NCBI GenBank assembly: GCA_026397725.1
Contig: JAPLUI010000264.1
Span: forward strand, 1 to 61,735
Reading direction: 5' to 3'
DNA from: Verrucomicrobiota bacterium
GTDB taxonomy: Bacteria; Verrucomicrobiota; Verrucomicrobiia; Verrucomicrobiales; Akkermansiaceae
DNA: 61,735 nt
Each line of letters begins with the position of its first letter. The first letter of the stretch is position 1. The position numbers and the translations under genes were made by a program. Under the pieces are notes generated by a model that worked only from the letters and a program-made list of their open reading frames with translations, was not told the DNA's origin and searched no databases. Of this stretch, positions 27,815-37,570 are shown one piece after another.

Positions 27815-28090
27815 TCACAGGCTGCCCTTGAGCGCGGACGATGGTCTGAAACCGACGGACTTGGAGGCCCCGATTTCCATCGACTCCCCGGTTTTCGGGT
27901 TGCGACCGATGCGGGCGACACGCTTCTTCACCTCGAAGGTGCCGAAGCCGACGAGTTGGACCTTCTTGTCTTTCCTGATGCCCTTGGCGATGGCGTCAAT
28001 CACGGCATCCACGGATTCGTCGGCGGCACGCTTGGTGGTGTCTGGTCCGAGGGCTTTCTGCACGGCTTCAATGAGTTCTGCTTTGTTCAT
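27815..28090 (-). CDS. HU-family nucleoid DNA-binding protein
   Basis: A 91-residue histone-like protein. Start 28090 (MNKAELIEAVQKAL) matches the family exactly; a 36-residue upstream extension is rejected. The DNA-binding arm signature GRNPKTGESMEIGASKSVGF and the dimer core QLVGFGTFEVKKR are intact. It bends DNA and shapes the nucleoid. Divergent from the Verru_Chthon A gene. Confidence 0.95.
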   Translation of the reverse strand: MNKAELIEAVQKALGPDTTKRAADESVDAVIDAIAKGIRKDKKVQLVGFGTFEVKKRVARIGRNPKTGESMEIGASKSVGFRPSSALKGSL

Positions 28091-28348
28091 GGCCGCCAAG
28101 TTGTGGCAATTCCAGCGAGCGATGGCAAGAAAAAACGCAGGAAATCTTTCGCGGTGCCGGCCCCTGAGACCGCCAAAGATGGAACGGGGATCATTCATCT
28201 GTCCCTTAGTCTCGTGTCCCTTGGTTTCATGGTAATGGAGAAAATATCCCAGGGAAGGAAAAATCCGGTTGCATTCGTCGGGGGCGAGGCTAATCCTAGC
28301 CCGGATGGCAATACATTATGCCTACCTGCGTCCCCAGTAGAACACCCC

Positions 28349-31300
28349 ATGACCCGCATTGAAACCTTTCATCAGCTTGCCGCAAGCATCCATGGGTGCG
28401 CCAGGCGCGGCTTCGCGCTGGTCATCACCCTTTCGCTGATGGTGCTGCTCACGCTCTTGGCGGTCGGGCTGTTGACGCTTTCGGGCGTCGTGTTGCGGAC
28501 CTCCGGCCAGGGCGAAGCCATGGCGGTGGCGCAAGCCAATGCCCGCCTGTCGCTGATCCTCGCGCTCGGCGACTTGCAGCGGCAGGCCGGGCTCGACACC
28601 CGGGTGAGCGCCCGCGCCGACATTCTCGGGCCGTACAACCCGCCGGTCCTCGGCGTGTGGAAAAGCTGGCAAGGCGACGACCACGAAACCAGCGGCAGTT
28701 TTGCCGGCCGTCCGAAGCCGCCCGGCAGCAACTACGGCGCGGAGAAGAAGAAGCGCTTCGTCGCGTGGCTGACCTCATCTAACATTCATGATCCCGCCAC
28801 CCTGCCGGACACCACGCCGGGTGCCGACAAGGTCACCCTCGTCGGCACCGGTGCGCTCGGCAGCGGTACCGGGCACGAGGAACTGCAGATTCATCTGGTT
28901 CCGACTCCGGTCGCCGCCGGCCGCTTGCGAGGGGCGCTGGCGTGGTGGGTCGGCGGGGAAAACCAGAAGGCGAGGTTGCCGCAGCCCTACCGGCCGGATG
29001 CACTCACGTCGGCGGCCCGCTGGGCGGTGCAGGCCAAGTCGCATGCCATCGCCGATCCCCTGCCCTTCCGGCTCGAAACGTTGCTGGGTGACGCCACACC
29101 CGCCGCCAAGGCGATCACGCTGCGGCAGGCCGATATCATTGCCACCAAGAGCGCCACGGCGGCCTCGCGCGAGTTCTTTCACGACCTCTCGGCGGTCTCG
29201 GTCGGGCTGCTGACCAACGCTGCCACCGGCACCTGGCGCAAGGATTTCTCGCTGCTCACCGAAAAGTGGGACAGCCAGCCCGCGGTGAACCTGCCCCTGT
29301 TCCGGTTGACGCCGACGTCGGATGCCAAGTTCACGCGGCCCGCGCCGGGCAGTGCGGTGCCAGCCGGCTCGATGCTCTACCCGTGGGCGACCTACCGCGG
29401 CGGCGACACGATCCCCATCTATCAACACGGCCCGGTCTGCAGTTGGGAAAACCTCAACGACTTCGCCACCACCTACAAGCGCATCACGGCCTCCGCCTCC
29501 GGCCGCAACGTGGTCGCGCCCTACGCGATTTCCATCACTGGCGACAATTATGGATTCCTGCACAAGGTGCGCATTCTGCCGGTCATCGCCCGCATGCAGT
29601 GGGTGTTGTCGCACAGTGCCGGTGCCGTGGCGTCCGATCCTAGCAAGCTGGAACCGCGTCTGTTGCTGACCCCGGTGATCACGATGTGGAATCCCTATAA
29701 CATGGAACTGACCACGCCGGCCCTGTCCTTCGGCGTGCCCAAGCCTCTGCCGGTCGCCCTCCGCTACACCGTCAACGGCGTCGCCAACAGCACCTACAAC
29801 GCCCTGATGGCCGGCAGCACCAACAACACGCCCTCGCTTTCGGGTTCCGGGTCGCTGAACTATCAGATCAATTCCAGCCTCACCCTCAAGCCGGGTGAAA
29901 CCCGCCTCTTCAGCCCCATCGCCACCACCCCGGTGGATGCCGGCGCGTCGATCGAGCTGGGGGTCGGCTACCGCAACGGCGGCGGCCACTACTTCCCGGT
30001 CAAGGACAACAGCGGCAACCCCCTCGCCTTGCCCGGCACCGCCACCCTCAAGGCCGACGCCAAGTTTGACACAACCTACACCGACTACGCATACACCCAG
30101 GTGGCCCACGGCGTCGGCATCTATCTCGACATGTCGGTCGGTGGCAGTTGGGATCTGGCCTATCGGATGGTTTACACGCCGGAGATTGCCAGTGTCGTTT
30201 ACAAGCCGCTGACGCAACTCGCCGAGGGCACGCTCAGCCAATGCCTGACCACTCCGGTGCCGTTTCTCTCGACGATTTTCGGCGCGCGCATGGCCAGCCG
30301 GACCCATCTCGCCGCCAAGGGTTTTGTGCAATCCAGCCCTTTGGTCAATTACACTGCCATGGGCAAAAAGGACGAGGAGGAGGCCACCATCCAACGCCAC
30401 TATGGCGGCACCGCCCACCCGGTCAATTCCCCCTTCGACTATAGCTTCGTCAAGCACCCGGCCGGCGGCGACAGCCTGCTGCCCAATGCCAGCGACGCCA
30501 CCGGTCGCGGCTACATCGTCACCGGTTTCAACAAGGCCGACGGGCTGTCGCGCTGCGTCATCGACGAACTGCCGTCGCGGCCGCTCATTTCGTTAGCCGA
30601 ACTGGTCAACTGGGATCTGCGCTATGAGAATCCGGTACCGCCCTTCGCGTTCAACCTGATCGGCAACTCCGACGCCAGTCCGCTGCTGCCGGCCAACGCC
30701 GTGGTCAACACCGCCGATGCCGGGCTCAGGGAAAACCTCCAGTATGACGATTCCTACTGCGCCAACCACCTCTTGTTTGACGATTGGTTCTGCTCGTCGA
30801 TCGCGCCCGACCCGACCACCTTCGGCAGTACCGGCCGCAGCCTGCAAACGACCTACACCGAGTTCGTCGCCGGCAAGACGCCGCTGGGCAACCGCGCCTA
30901 TCAGCCGATCCTCGCCGACCGCGCCTTCGCCGCCATCAGCGCGGCCAATGCCAACAAACTCTATAACGAGCGCGTCAACAAGACCGATTCCTGGCGATCC
31001 ATCGCCTCACGGCTCGAAGTCGAGGGCATGTTCAACGTCAACTCCACTTCCGTCACCGCCTGGCGGGCCTTGTTAGGCCATGCCCGCAAACAGCGCGTCC
31101 CCTACATTCGCGAGACCGCCACCGCGTGGGACGCCGGGCTGTCGGCCGACACCGATTACGTGTTGACCCGCTTCAGCATCGCCGGGGACAGCAAGGCTGG
31201 CACGGCCGGTTCCTCGGGCGCGTTCCCCGAGGCCACCGAGTTCGCGGGCTATCGCAGCGTCGATACCAAGTTCCTCGACGCGCTGGCCGTGGAGGTTGTT

Positions 31301-31831
31301 AGGCAGGTCCGCCTGCGCGGGCCCTTCCTGTCGCTGGCGGAGTTTGTCAACCGGCAGTTGTCGTCCGGCGACCTGGCGCTGGCCGGCACCTTGCAGGCCG
31401 CGCTCAACGAAGTGACCAAGAACCCCGCCACCAATCCGTTGGCTCCGTTGCAGGCGCTCTCGACCAAGTCTGTTGCCGTGCCCGAGCGTGCCGCCGATGC
31501 CGAATACAAATTCCCCGCTGCCGCCGCCGGTTACAGCGGGTACGGCTTGCCCGGCTGGACCCGCCAGGCCGACCTCCTGCGCCCGCTTGCCCCCATCCTC
31601 TCCGTTCGCGACGACACCTTCACGCTTCGCGCCTACGGCGATGCGCGCGATGCCAAGGGCCGGCTGCTAGCCCGGGCCGTCTGCGAGGCCGTGGTCCGCC
31701 GCGCCCGCGACTTCGTCGATGCCGCCGAGGCGGCGGACATCCTTGTCCCGCCCACCCGCACCGCCAATAAAACCTTCGGCCGCCGCTTTGAAATCATCGC
31801 CTTCCGCTGGCTCGCCCCGGATGAGGTGTGA
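28349..31831 (+). CDS. Verru_Chthon cassette protein A-type prepilin-like protein
   Basis: About 1,160 residues from the ATG at 28349; the in-frame region upstream is non-coding and overlaps HU. The N-terminus has a short leader then RRGFALVITLSLMVLLTLLA, resembling a type IV prepilin or PilX-type hydrophobic helix. The long remainder has many small polar and aromatic residues and no enzymatic motif that I recognise. This architecture corresponds to cassette protein A of the Verru_Chthon cassette, described in Verrucomicrobiota as linked to prepilin-like proteins B, C and D. No B, C or D gene is adjacent here. Next downstream is a small secreted protein. Probably assembled or exported by a GspE/PilC-type machine, by inference. 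Confidence 0.75.
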   Translation: MTRIETFHQLAASIHGCARRGFALVITLSLMVLLTLLAVGLLTLSGVVLRTSGQGEAMAVAQANARLSLILALGDLQRQAGLDTRVSARADILGPYNPPVLGVWKSWQGDDHETSGSFAGRPKPPGSNYGAEKKKRFVAWLTSSNIHDPATLPDTTPGADKVTLVGTGALGSGTGHEELQIHLVPTPVAAGRLRGALAWWVGGENQKARLPQPYRPDALTSAARWAVQAKSHAIADPLPFRLETLLGDATPAAKAITLRQADIIATKSATAASREFFHDLSAVSVGLLTNAATGTWRKDFSLLTEKWDSQPAVNLPLFRLTPTSDAKFTRPAPGSAVPAGSMLYPWATYRGGDTIPIYQHGPVCSWENLNDFATTYKRITASASGRNVVAPYAISITGDNYGFLHKVRILPVIARMQWVLSHSAGAVASDPSKLEPRLLLTPVITMWNPYNMELTTPALSFGVPKPLPVALRYTVNGVANSTYNALMAGSTNNTPSLSGSGSLNYQINSSLTLKPGETRLFSPIATTPVDAGASIELGVGYRNGGGHYFPVKDNSGNPLALPGTATLKADAKFDTTYTDYAYTQVAHGVGIYLDMSVGGSWDLAYRMVYTPEIASVVYKPLTQLAEGTLSQCLTTPVPFLSTIFGARMASRTHLAAKGFVQSSPLVNYTAMGKKDEEEATIQRHYGGTAHPVNSPFDYSFVKHPAGGDSLLPNASDATGRGYIVTGFNKADGLSRCVIDELPSRPLISLAELVNWDLRYENPVPPFAFNLIGNSDASPLLPANAVVNTADAGLRENLQYDDSYCANHLLFDDWFCSSIAPDPTTFGSTGRSLQTTYTEFVAGKTPLGNRAYQPILADRAFAAISAANANKLYNERVNKTDSWRSIASRLEVEGMFNVNSTSVTAWRALLGHARKQRVPYIRETATAWDAGLSADTDYVLTRFSIAGDSKAGTAGSSGAFPEATEFAGYRSVDTKFLDALAVEVVRQVRLRGPFLSLAEFVNRQLSSGDLALAGTLQAALNEVTKNPATNPLAPLQALSTKSVAVPERAADAEYKFPAAAAGYSGYGLPGWTRQADLLRPLAPILSVRDDTFTLRAYGDARDAKGRLLARAVCEAVVRRARDFVDAAEAADILVPPTRTANKTFGRRFEIIAFRWLAPDEV

Positions 31832-31866
31832 TTTCGGGAGCAAATGCTGAAATGACAGCAAGATCC

Positions 31867-31944
31867 GTCGGACTCGTCGGACTCGTCGGACTGACAACTG
31901 ATAACTGATAACTGATAACTGATAACTGATAACTGATAACTGAC
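31867..31944. repeat. Compound minisatellite: 9-bp then 7-bp units
   Basis: Three 9-mers (GTCGGACTC type, 31867-31893) run straight into six perfect and one imperfect copies of AACTGAT (31896-31944). The array ends 7 bp before a TTG start codon, so it occupies the ribosome-binding region of the next gene. Confidence 0.95.
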
Positions 31945-31951
31945 CACCACC

Positions 31952-32650
31952 TTGAAACTCCTCTTAATTTCCCTCTTCTTCCTCCTTCCTGCCGCCGCGT
32001 TCGCGCAGGAGAAAGCGCCCAAACACACTTGCCGCGTCCTGTTTTTCGATGGCCCCGAGGCCGCGCCGGAAAAACTCCAACTCTTCGATGGAGCCACCTG
32101 CCGCGAGGTGGACTTGCCGCGGATGAATTTCTCCAAGGTCTATCAGTTGCCGGCCGGCCCGCTCAATCTCCGCCTGCTGCCCGACCCGCCGACGGACCCA
32201 GCCAAGATCCCGGTCGGGGCTCCGTCCGTTGCCGTCGCCGAGGACGTCATCGATTTCTATCTGCTGGTCACCAGCGACCCCGCCAACCCGGTCTCCCCGG
32301 TGCGCATGCAGGTGATCAACGCCGGTTCCGACAAGCTCAAGCTGGGCCAGATGCTGTGGTTCAATCTAACGAAAAACCCCGTCGGCGGCATGGTGGGTTC
32401 CGAGAAACTCGTAATCCAGCCGAACTCGCGTGCGATCCTCGACCCGCCGGCCAGCGGCCACCGGGACTACCCGGTCAATCTCAGCTTCCGCATCCCCGGC
32501 AACGAGCATCTCTATCCGCTCTGCGAGACCAAGTGGCGCCACGACCCGCGCAGCCGCAGTGTCGTCTTCATCAACGCCGATCCGGCCAGCCGCAGCCCCC
32601 GCGTGATGGTTTTCCCCGACTATCGCGAGGCGCCGCCGGCCAAGCCCTGA
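31952..32650 (+). CDS. Secreted protein of unknown function next to Verru_Chthon A
   Basis: A 232-residue protein starting with TTG. The signal peptide KLLLISLFFLLPAAAFAQ is clear. The mature part has beta-rich segments (TCRVLFFDG, FYLLVTSDPANP, KLVIQPNSRAILDPP) and no catalytic motif that I recognise. It follows the Verru_Chthon A gene by 120 bp on the same strand, with a compound tandem repeat between. Possibly a partner of that protein at the cell surface, by inference from position only. Confidence 0.6.
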   Translation: MKLLLISLFFLLPAAAFAQEKAPKHTCRVLFFDGPEAAPEKLQLFDGATCREVDLPRMNFSKVYQLPAGPLNLRLLPDPPTDPAKIPVGAPSVAVAEDVIDFYLLVTSDPANPVSPVRMQVINAGSDKLKLGQMLWFNLTKNPVGGMVGSEKLVIQPNSRAILDPPASGHRDYPVNLSFRIPGNEHLYPLCETKWRHDPRSRSVVFINADPASRSPRVMVFPDYREAPPAKP

Positions 32651-32735
32651 CAACCTTGAGAAAGCTGAGTTTGCCCTTGCCGCACGAGTGAATTTCCATT
32701 AACCTCCGCCGACCACCAACCGAACCAACACCACC

Positions 32736-33596
32736 ATGAAACGAATCACCCTCTGGACCGCCGCTGTGGCACTTGTCCTGCCCTTCAAAGTCAATGCGCA
32801 AAACAAGCTGCCCGTCATTGCCGCCGCTGACCTCACCAAAATCGAGACGGCCATGCCCGCCAAGGCCAGTGCCGTACCCAAGAAGACCCGCAAGATTCTG
32901 GTCTTCTGGCGGTGCGATGGGTTTTTCCACGGCGGTGGCATCGCGGGTGGCAACAAGGCCATCGAGCTGATGGGCACCAAGACCGGTGCCTACACCGCCG
33001 ACTTCAGCCGCGAATACGAGGCACTCGAGGCCACCAATCTGGCGAAATACGACGCCGTCGTCCTCAACAACACCACCCAACTGAAACTCTCGGACGCCCA
33101 GCAACAAGCGCTGCTCGCTTTCGTCCGCAGCGGCAAGGGCGTCATCGGAATCCACGCCGCGACCGACAACTTCAATCAATGGCCCGACGGCGCCAAGATG
33201 CTCGGGGCCTTGTTCAATGGCCATCCGTGGGGCGGCGGCGGCACCTGGGCGTTCAAGCTCGACGAACCGACCCACCCGCTCGCCAAGGCGTTCGGCGGCA
33301 AGGGCTTCAAGCTCAAGGACGAGATCTATGAGATGAAAGAACCCTACAGCCGCACCAACTGCCGCGTGCTGCTGAGCCTCGACCTCACCGACGCCGCCAC
33401 CGGCAACAAAGGCCAGCGTGCCGACAAGGATTTCGCGGTCGCCTGGATCAGGAAGGAAGGCCAGGGCCGCGTCTTCTATTGCTCGCTCGGTCACGACCTG
33501 AATGTCTTCCAGGAAGCCGCTATCCTGCAGTTCAACCTCGATGGCATCCAGTATGCGCTCGGCGACCTCGAGGCCGACGCCACGCCAAAACCGTAA
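32736..33596 (+). CDS. Secreted ThuA-domain protein
   Basis: A 286-residue exported protein. Signal peptide MKRITLWTAAVALVLPFKVNA. The ThuA (glutamine-amidotransferase-like) fold begins KILVFWRCDGFFHG and includes YDAVVLNNTTQ, GKGVIGIHAATDNF, and the late GQGRVFYCSLGHD. ThuA proteins are widespread in carbohydrate-utilising Bacteroidota, Planctomycetota and Verrucomicrobiota and have been linked to sugar metabolism, but their reaction is unclear. Same direction as the preceding two genes, 85 bp apart. Confidence 0.85.
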   Translation: MKRITLWTAAVALVLPFKVNAQNKLPVIAAADLTKIETAMPAKASAVPKKTRKILVFWRCDGFFHGGGIAGGNKAIELMGTKTGAYTADFSREYEALEATNLAKYDAVVLNNTTQLKLSDAQQQALLAFVRSGKGVIGIHAATDNFNQWPDGAKMLGALFNGHPWGGGGTWAFKLDEPTHPLAKAFGGKGFKLKDEIYEMKEPYSRTNCRVLLSLDLTDAATGNKGQRADKDFAVAWIRKEGQGRVFYCSLGHDLNVFQEAAILQFNLDGIQYALGDLEADATPKP

Positions 33597-33607
33597 GCCG
33601 CCGGCCC

Positions 33608-34318
33608 CTATTGCCGGAACACGGTCCAGCGATGGGTGGTTACCGGAACCTCAAACCAACGGTTCCTATCGCTGCGGCCGTTGAGAATCGCCACCGCCCC
33701 TATCCCAGGGTCGGCTTGAATCCACCGATCCTCGCCCAGGTAGGCGAGGACGTGGACCCCGCTCTCAGTGACCGCAAGGTCGCCCGGCTGGAGACTGGCA
33801 TAGTCCATGTCCTTGATGGTGCCGTTAGGCCCGAGTGGAATCGTATAACCGCGATACCCGCTGCCCAAGGCTTTCGCGCTCGCGTCATGCCACCACTGGC
33901 TGACAAACAGCCTCAGCGCTCCGCCGTCCAAATGGTGAAGTCCGTATGCCAGGAGGGCCTCGCGCAAGGCGAGGCGCGGGAGACCCGAGCAGTCGATTCC
34001 CCGTGAACTCTCCCCACCCCAAAAATACTTGGTGCCGACCAACTCCGTCATTCCCTCAAGGTACTTGGCACGCAGCTCATTGCCATTGAGTGGACGGCCC
34101 GGCAGCGCGAAGGGAACTGCGCACACGAGCGGTATGGCAAGCCACAGGTAGCGGAAGGTCTTTCGTCTCCAGCCTAGCAACAGCGGAGCCAGCCAAACTC
34201 CCGCCAGCGAACCTAACAGCGCGATCCGGTGCAGCCCGTCCCTGACCGGATTAAGTGGAATGACAAATGCCCCGATGAGGGCACCTAGCATCAGGATGAT
34301 GAGAAGTCTATGCCGCAT
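33608..34318 (-). CDS. Membrane-anchored NlpC/P60-family hydrolase
   Basis: About 236 residues from 34318 (MRHRLLIILMLGALIGAFVI); an upstream ATG adds 21 unsupported residues. Two or three hydrophobic segments occupy the first 75 residues. The NlpC/P60 cysteine is in YFWGGESSRGIDCSGL, with His in GVHVLAYLG and a likely third polar residue after IQADP. Such enzymes cut gamma-D-Glu-diamino-acid bonds in peptidoglycan or act on related amides. Convergent with ThuA, stop codons 11 bp apart. Confidence 0.85.
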   Translation of the reverse strand: MRHRLLIILMLGALIGAFVIPLNPVRDGLHRIALLGSLAGVWLAPLLLGWRRKTFRYLWLAIPLVCAVPFALPGRPLNGNELRAKYLEGMTELVGTKYFWGGESSRGIDCSGLPRLALREALLAYGLHHLDGGALRLFVSQWWHDASAKALGSGYRGYTIPLGPNGTIKDMDYASLQPGDLAVTESGVHVLAYLGEDRWIQADPGIGAVAILNGRSDRNRWFEVPVTTHRWTVFRQ

Positions 34319-34393
34319 TTCAGTAGGTTCGGTGACAGGTTGATAATCGCAATTGCAGCGTTTGTCCAGCATCTGCGGCATGGAAGTGTGGCA

Positions 34394-37300
34394 TTACGGG
34401 CGTTCTGGCATCGTCTCGCTGACGAGGATCCGCACCGGACCTAACAGACCGGACTCCGCCAGGGCCTCGTGCTTGTTCCAGAGGCGCCAAGTGCCGAAGG
34501 TGGAGCGCCCGCTTGGGCTGGGCTTGCCTTCGAGCAGCCATGCGGGCCAGGTGCGCAGCGAGCCATCGGGATTGCGTTCGCAGTCATCCGGCAGGAGTTC
34601 ATCGCCGATCAAACGGTTGATCCACAGGTTGACCACGCTGACGCGCAATTCGTTTTCGCCGGATTTCAGGGCCTCGGCCACCTCCACCCGGAACGGTGCT
34701 TTCCACAACATGCCGAGGTCCTTCCCGTTCAGCCAAACTCTGGCCATCACCGCAACGCTGCCGAGATCCAGACAGACGCGTCGGTGCTTGCCGCTCATCG
34801 CCTGCGGGAGGTCAAACTTCTTACTGTAGGTGGCCGTGCCGGAGAAATACTTCACGCCGGGATCCGGGTGCTGGCTCCACTCCACCAGCTTGTCGAGGGT
34901 GACGTTCGCGGGCGCGCCCCAATGCGGTGGAAAGCTCACCTCCCAGGGCCCGCCGATCTCCAGCGGCTCGGGCAGTGAGCCGATCTCGAAGCGACGGCGC
35001 CTGCCGTCTGCGGTTAGAATTTCGTAAGCTCCGGCTTGCGACACTGTGCCCTTGACCAGATCCATCACAGCGGTTCCGGCGGTGGCCGCGGCGGGCGTCT
35101 GCGCGACTTCGTGAATGGGCGTCCCATTGCGGGTCACGCTAACAATCTGCCTGGTTGGATCCGCGTGGTCCCGGAAGACCACAAACATCGCTCCGCTGGG
35201 TGCGAATCGCAGCGGCACCGCCGTGCATCCATTCGCAGCGGCCCAGTAACCGGGAATGTGGCTGATCGTGCCAGCCTCCGGATCCCATAACTCCGGTTGC
35301 CGGCCACTCACCCGGAAGGTGCCGGTGGCATAGACGGGCTGCTCGACACAACTAGCCAGATAGTACACCTCCGCCCCGTCAACCGTGCGGTGAATCCAGT
35401 GTACCTTTTGGTCGGCAATGAAATCGGGGACCACCTCCATTTTTGTTAGAACAGCTTCCGGCTTCATGCCGCGGAATACCCGGCCCTTGCCGAGGGCGTG
35501 CTCGTTCACCGTCGGGTCGGTTCCCCACAGTTCCGCGGCAAGTTGCTTCAGTTCCTGGTCGGCCTGCGGATAATCGGCCAGGCCGGGTGTCGCTGCCGGG
35601 GCTTCACCCAGGATGACCGCTCCGTCTTCCACCAAGCCCTTGATTTTCCTGAGCATGGGCACCGTCATGTGCTCGGTGTTGGTGGTGGAGAGCGCCAACA
35701 GCCGGTACTGCATCCCCGAGGGCACGGTCAGCCGACCGTCTTTCACGGTCACTTGGCTCAGGAATGCCTGGGGACTGATGCCGTCATAATCATAACCGGT
35801 TAGAGCCAGCAGGTTGAAGCGTTGCATCGGCTCCTCCGGCTGGAGGCTGAGCACCTCGGCCACGAAGGTCCCCTGCCGCAGCAGATATTGGCAACGGGCA
35901 AGGTATTGGTGCCACGCCTGCGAGTCCTCCCACCACGTCTGCGTCCGTTCATAATGCAGGCCGTAGGGTCCCATGCTCATGCCGGGCCGCCGGTCTTGCG
36001 TCCACGGTTGCATCGCGTAGCGGTGGATGATGAAGCGGTTCACCCCGCCACAAAACACGCGGTCGCCCCGCGCCTTGAGGTTGGCCGGGTGGCCCCGCCA
36101 GCGCTCGCGGCGGTTAGACGTGAAGGCCTCGGCCCCGACAATCGGCCGCCCGTTGACGTGCGCGGCGGACGCCATCGCCTTCAGGGTCCAGTCCAGCCGA
36201 CCGCCACCCGACCACCAGAATTCGCAGACCGGTTCATCGACCTGATTGATCACATCCATGTCAAGTGCCGGGGTTCCATAGGCTTCCATCGAGAGCCGCA
36301 GGCCGTGGGCATGGGCCAATTTCCCGAGCTGCCCGATGTAGTTCTCCGCCAGCAATTCGGAAACCGTCTGGCGCAGGTCCCAGAGAAACCGTTCCGTCGT
36401 GTCAACGCTGCCAATGAAGCGGCCGGTTAGGATCGGCATGAACGGCAGCATGTCGTAGCCGCGCAAACGCTTGAATTCCTCCCGCATCTTCGGTGTCCAG
36501 TTCTGACCGCCGATCTCCCAGCTATCCACATGCGTCGCGACAAGTGCTTTTCCCGCCAGCGGGCCGGCATCCTCGATCAACTTGCCGAGCATCCCGTTGA
36601 AATGCACCTCGATCCCCTCCTTGCTCAACTTGTCACACTCCGGACCGATGCCGGTCGCCGGCGCCGGGTGACTTTCCGCGCCGCTGAAGGTGTGGCCGAA
36701 CCGAACGACCGTCCAGTCCCCTTCCCTCGCACGCGCTGCGGCATCGGGCACCAGCGCGGGCGCCTCCCACACCAAGCGGCCATCCGCGCCCATTCGATCC
36801 GTTAGATCGACGATCCGCGCCGGTTCGATCATGACTTCCGCCGGCACCTTGACCTCGCGGTCGGTGCCCGTGCTGTAGCCGGAGATATAGGACCAGGCCA
36901 CCGCTTTGGCAGGCAGGTTGTTCACCCGGTCCGCCGTGTTAGGCAAGACCTTGGGCGTCGGAAACGCCAGCACGGCAATCTCGCGATAGAAGCCCTTGTT
37001 AGCGCCAGGCTGCGGCAAGACCCCGTCAAATTTGTTGCCGGCGGTAACCCGCGTTTCGCTGGTGACGACCACCTGCATGGCCTTGTCGAGCGGGACCCAG
37101 GGCCCGCCGCTGCCGTTCCAGCCGGCGTCGTTGTTCATGCTCACCTCCAGGCCCAGCCGCTGCGCCTCGGTGACCATGTGCTTGAAGAGCGCCCGCCACT
37201 CGTCGCTCATGAACGCCACCGGTCCCACCGGGGTCCCCTGATCCACTTCCATGATCAACACCCCTCCGATCCCCACCCGTTGCATGGCTTCGAGATCCGC

Positions 37301-37519
37301 CGTGATCCCTTCCCGCGTGAGGTTCCCATTCAGCCAGAACCAATACACCCATGGCCTGGCAGCGGCGGGCGGCTCGCGGAAACCGGCTGCCAGGCCCGAC
37401 TCAGCCGCAGCCAGCGGTGACCCTAGCAGGGTCGCCAGTATCGCCAGCAACCACCGCGAGATCCAACGGCATTCCAGCGGGCATCTGCCAATGAAACAAT
37501 TTTGAAAAAGGGCGGTCAT
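34394..37519 (-). CDS. Secreted GH106 alpha-L-rhamnosidase
   Basis: About 1,041 residues from 37519 (MTALFQN); a slightly earlier ATG at 37543 is possible. The export signal is ISRWLLAILATLLGSPLAAA. The GH106 opening is classical: RPWVYWFWLNGNLTREGITA, then LEAMQRVGIGGVLIMEVDQG and EVSMNNDAGWNGSGGPWV. The catalytic barrel continues through THVDSWEIGGQNWTP. A C-terminal galactose-binding domain has CLDLGSVAVMARVWLNGKDL. It would remove terminal rhamnose from glycans. The next gene on this strand upstream is an ExuT-like transporter, 51 bp away, so the two may be co-transcribed. Confidence 0.9.
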   Translation of the reverse strand: MTALFQNCFIGRCPLECRWISRWLLAILATLLGSPLAAAESGLAAGFREPPAAARPWVYWFWLNGNLTREGITADLEAMQRVGIGGVLIMEVDQGTPVGPVAFMSDEWRALFKHMVTEAQRLGLEVSMNNDAGWNGSGGPWVPLDKAMQVVVTSETRVTAGNKFDGVLPQPGANKGFYREIAVLAFPTPKVLPNTADRVNNLPAKAVAWSYISGYSTGTDREVKVPAEVMIEPARIVDLTDRMGADGRLVWEAPALVPDAAARAREGDWTVVRFGHTFSGAESHPAPATGIGPECDKLSKEGIEVHFNGMLGKLIEDAGPLAGKALVATHVDSWEIGGQNWTPKMREEFKRLRGYDMLPFMPILTGRFIGSVDTTERFLWDLRQTVSELLAENYIGQLGKLAHAHGLRLSMEAYGTPALDMDVINQVDEPVCEFWWSGGGRLDWTLKAMASAAHVNGRPIVGAEAFTSNRRERWRGHPANLKARGDRVFCGGVNRFIIHRYAMQPWTQDRRPGMSMGPYGLHYERTQTWWEDSQAWHQYLARCQYLLRQGTFVAEVLSLQPEEPMQRFNLLALTGYDYDGISPQAFLSQVTVKDGRLTVPSGMQYRLLALSTTNTEHMTVPMLRKIKGLVEDGAVILGEAPAATPGLADYPQADQELKQLAAELWGTDPTVNEHALGKGRVFRGMKPEAVLTKMEVVPDFIADQKVHWIHRTVDGAEVYYLASCVEQPVYATGTFRVSGRQPELWDPEAGTISHIPGYWAAANGCTAVPLRFAPSGAMFVVFRDHADPTRQIVSVTRNGTPIHEVAQTPAAATAGTAVMDLVKGTVSQAGAYEILTADGRRRRFEIGSLPEPLEIGGPWEVSFPPHWGAPANVTLDKLVEWSQHPDPGVKYFSGTATYSKKFDLPQAMSGKHRRVCLDLGSVAVMARVWLNGKDLGMLWKAPFRVEVAEALKSGENELRVSVVNLWINRLIGDELLPDDCERNPDGSLRTWPAWLLEGKPSPSGRSTFGTWRLWNKHEALAESGLLGPVRILVSETMPERP

Positions 37520-37570
37520 GTCAGGATGTTTCCCAATCCGCACGGAACCGCAAGGATTAAGATGCTCACC

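Noticed and set aside
28775..30457. 560-codon open frame antisense to the Verru_Chthon A gene
   Set aside because: Gly/Val/Arg/His-rich shadow translation without family features; the plus frame has the real protein.
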